7,029 nucleotides of DNA from Desulfatirhabdium butyrativorans (GTDB lineage: Bacteria; Desulfobacterota; Desulfobacteria; Desulfobacterales; JAIFKL01), in NCBI GenBank assembly GCA_022736535.1, contig DZCT01000271.1, positions 1 through 7,029 on the forward strand. Reading direction: 5' to 3'. The position numbers were made by a program, and so were the translations under genes. Under the pieces are notes generated by a model. That model saw only the letters and a program-made list of their open reading frames with translations, did no database searches and was not told the origin of the DNA. This document shows, one piece after another, positions 6,562-7,029 of this stretch; positions within the stretch are counted from its first letter, which is position 1; each line of letters starts with the position of its first letter.

Positions 6562-6831
6562 TCATAACACAGCCTTTTCGGAACGGATATTTTTGGCACG
6601 CTCTGCATAAACCTGTGAAACAATTTCTTCTGCATCCCGATCATCCTGCCATTTCCCGCAGAATCGGCTCAGATCATTTTCCTGCTCTTCTTCTGTGTCA
6701 GTTCGGCGGCTTAACATTGCTTTAAAATTGGCAAAGATGATTTCTATCAGTTTGAACTGTTCTTCAAGGCTTAATTTATGAATCTCTCTTTCTATGTCTT
6801 TGTAAGAAAGTGATGATTTCTGCTTAGGCAT
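6562..6831 (-). CDS. VapB-like antitoxin of the vapBC operon
   Basis: This 89-residue acidic-rich protein is the probable antitoxin for the adjacent PIN toxin. The N-terminal half is predicted helical (SYKDIEREIHKLSLEEQFKL at 9-28); the SLEEQ motif recurs in small antitoxin-like proteins. The C-terminal half holds SRFCGKWQDDRDAEEIVSQV at 55-74, resembling the toxin-binding tail (WxDDRDxDEI type) of many VapB and RelB-like antitoxins. The ATG at 6829-6831 is supported by AAAGGA at 6841-6846, nine bases upstream. Its TGA overlaps the vapC ATG by four bases, so the two genes are translationally coupled, antitoxin first. Antitoxins of this kind usually bind their own promoter; the hairpins at 6895-6937 lie in the right area, but no operator is shown. 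The gene appears intact although its partner is broken. The exact antitoxin family could not be fixed by eye, so no symbol is given. Confidence 0.8.
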   Translation of the reverse strand: MPKQKSSLSYKDIEREIHKLSLEEQFKLIEIIFANFKAMLSRRTDTEEEQENDLSRFCGKWQDDRDAEEIVSQVYAERAKNIRSEKAVL

Positions 6832-6894
6832 ATATGAAAATCCTTTGTTTTTATTCCAAACCCTGATTCATAATGGATTAAAGGAGTTGCCTGA

Positions 6895-6911
6895 TTGCGG
6901 GTCAGCCGCAA
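6895..6911. other. Hairpin TTGCGG/CCGCAA
   Basis: A perfect 6-bp stem (6895-6900 with 6906-6911) has a 5-base loop. It lies inside the third palindromic element, about 65 bases upstream of the antitoxin start. It could be part of an operator, or simply element structure. No T-tract follows on either strand, so it is not called a terminator. Confidence 0.4.
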
Positions 6912-6912
6912 C

Positions 6913-6937
6913 AGTGCTAAAATTTCATTTCAGCACT
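6913..6937. other. Hairpin AGTGCT/AGCACT
   Basis: A perfect 6-bp stem (6913-6918 with 6932-6937) has a 13-base AT-rich loop. It sits one base beyond the neighbouring TTGCGG hairpin, so the two form a tandem pair at the centre of the third palindromic element. Confidence 0.4.
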
Positions 6938-6952
6938 CCGGATTTGGAAAGC

Positions 6953-6981
6953 TTGACACGAATCCTCCCCAATCCTTTAAT
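6953..6981 (+). promoter_or_regulatory. Possible sigma-70 promoter pointing right
   Basis: TTGACA at 6953-6958 is a perfect -35 hexamer. It is followed after 17 bases by TTTAAT (6976-6981), five of six matches to the -10 consensus. It would transcribe rightward, away from the toxin-antitoxin operon and out of the window. The -10 lies in an arm of the palindromic element, so chance occurrence is possible. Confidence 0.35.
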
Positions 6982-7005
6982 CAAGTGAATCAGGGTTCAG
7001 ACAAT
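6978..7005 (+). repeat. Dispersed 28-bp repeat, copy 2
   Basis: It matches copy 1 at 5977-6004 at 26 of 28 bases in the same orientation. Its central part is also the right outer arm of the third palindromic element. The two direct copies lie about 1 kb apart and bracket the complete vapBC operon. The remainder to 7029 shows no gene. Confidence 0.8.
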
Positions 7006-7029
7006 GTTCGGGATTGAAAAATTTTCAGG

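Larger units (their letters stand above)
6004..6565 (-). pseudogene. vapC: vapC PIN-domain toxin gene, interrupted by a MITE-like insertion
   Basis: VapC proteins are PIN-domain ribonucleases neutralised by a cognate antitoxin. The true start is the ATG at 6563-6565. It overlaps the antitoxin stop as ATGA, has AAAAGG upstream, and encodes MKKTFLLDTDII before the element. In that frame a TAA occurs inside the element (RLYRK, then stop). The rest resumes after the element: YWLKNKYPS, ISVAELYFG, SDSDIFIAATA, LVTNNEGHFGRI, ending LMIENWAA. With the element and the duplicated target removed, the product is 134-135 residues, the usual VapC length. The PIN acidic positions are then about D8 (LLDTD), E44 (AEL) and D100 (DIFIAA), followed by TNN. 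An alternative frame from TTG at 6546 runs through the whole element and gives a 180-residue chimera, in which an apparent LLD arises by chance from shifted codons. A 126-residue ORF starting at an element-borne ATG at 6382-6384 lacks the first catalytic Asp. Active toxin is therefore unlikely. Family is secure; loss of function is inferred. Confidence 0.88.
6859..6997. mobile_element. Third palindromic element upstream of the antitoxin gene
   Basis: The outer arms are AACCCTGATTCA (6859-6870) and its exact reverse complement at 6986-6997. A second matched pair follows, ATTAAAGGA (6877-6885) and its exact reverse complement at 6973-6981, separated from the outer arms by 6 and 4 bases. Two further hairpins lie inside. 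The 139-bp interval has no coding capacity. A partial copy of its right end stands alone at 5977-6004. It may be a miniature element or a structured regulatory region; no target duplication was recognised. Confidence 0.6.

Overview
The window is dominated by one very large minus-strand gene. It encodes a secreted SpvB/TcB-like plus RHS (YD-repeat) protein of the Tc-toxin / polymorphic-toxin class. Upstream of it, on the same strand, is a small type II toxin-antitoxin operon of vapBC type. Three different palindromic elements of about 140-150 bp are also present, and two of them damage the genes around them. Nothing in the window identifies the host firmly. The Sec-exported SpvB/RHS protein, the PIN-toxin operon and the dense small palindromic repeats suggest a Gram-negative environmental bacterium with a repeat-rich genome, perhaps Desulfobacterota. 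That last point is a low-confidence inference.

Layout from left to right: (1) 2-149, a nested inverted-repeat element whose right end supplies the stop codon of the RHS gene. (2) 145-5933, minus strand, the RHS gene, now in two overlapping reading frames. The N-terminal frame (1767-5933, 1388 residues) carries a signal peptide, SpvB domain, six calcium-loop propeller repeats, a TcdB-middle-like segment, YD repeats and a dockerin-like calcium loop. The C-terminal frame (145-1770 as a called ORF, but open back to 1908) carries more YD repeats, the RHS core and a Gly/Ala-rich pre-toxin segment. RHS sequence is continuous across the junction if about one base is restored between roughly 1849 and 1907, so this is one frameshifted gene of about 1929 codons, not two genes. 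(3) 5934-6003, a short gap with a strong ribosome binding site and a dispersed 28-bp repeat. (4) 6004-6565, minus, a vapC PIN-ribonuclease gene split by a 151-bp MITE-like element at 6379-6529. (5) 6562-6831, minus, the cognate antitoxin gene, overlapping the true vapC start by ATGA. (6) 6832-7029, no gene; it holds a third palindromic element (6859-6997), two hairpins and a possible rightward promoter.

Functional picture: the RHS gene would make an exported shell protein that packages and delivers a C-terminal toxin, but the gene is frameshifted and its reading frame ends in a repeat before any recognisable toxin domain. No immunity gene is visible. The vapBC operon has an intact antitoxin and a toxin whose first catalytic aspartates have been separated from the rest of the PIN domain. 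The best evidence of recent mobile-element activity is the vapC insertion: it has near-perfect terminal inverted repeats and a visible target duplication, and removing it restores a canonical PIN N-terminus. A naive ORF call instead gives a 180-residue chimeric protein with a misleading LLD motif.
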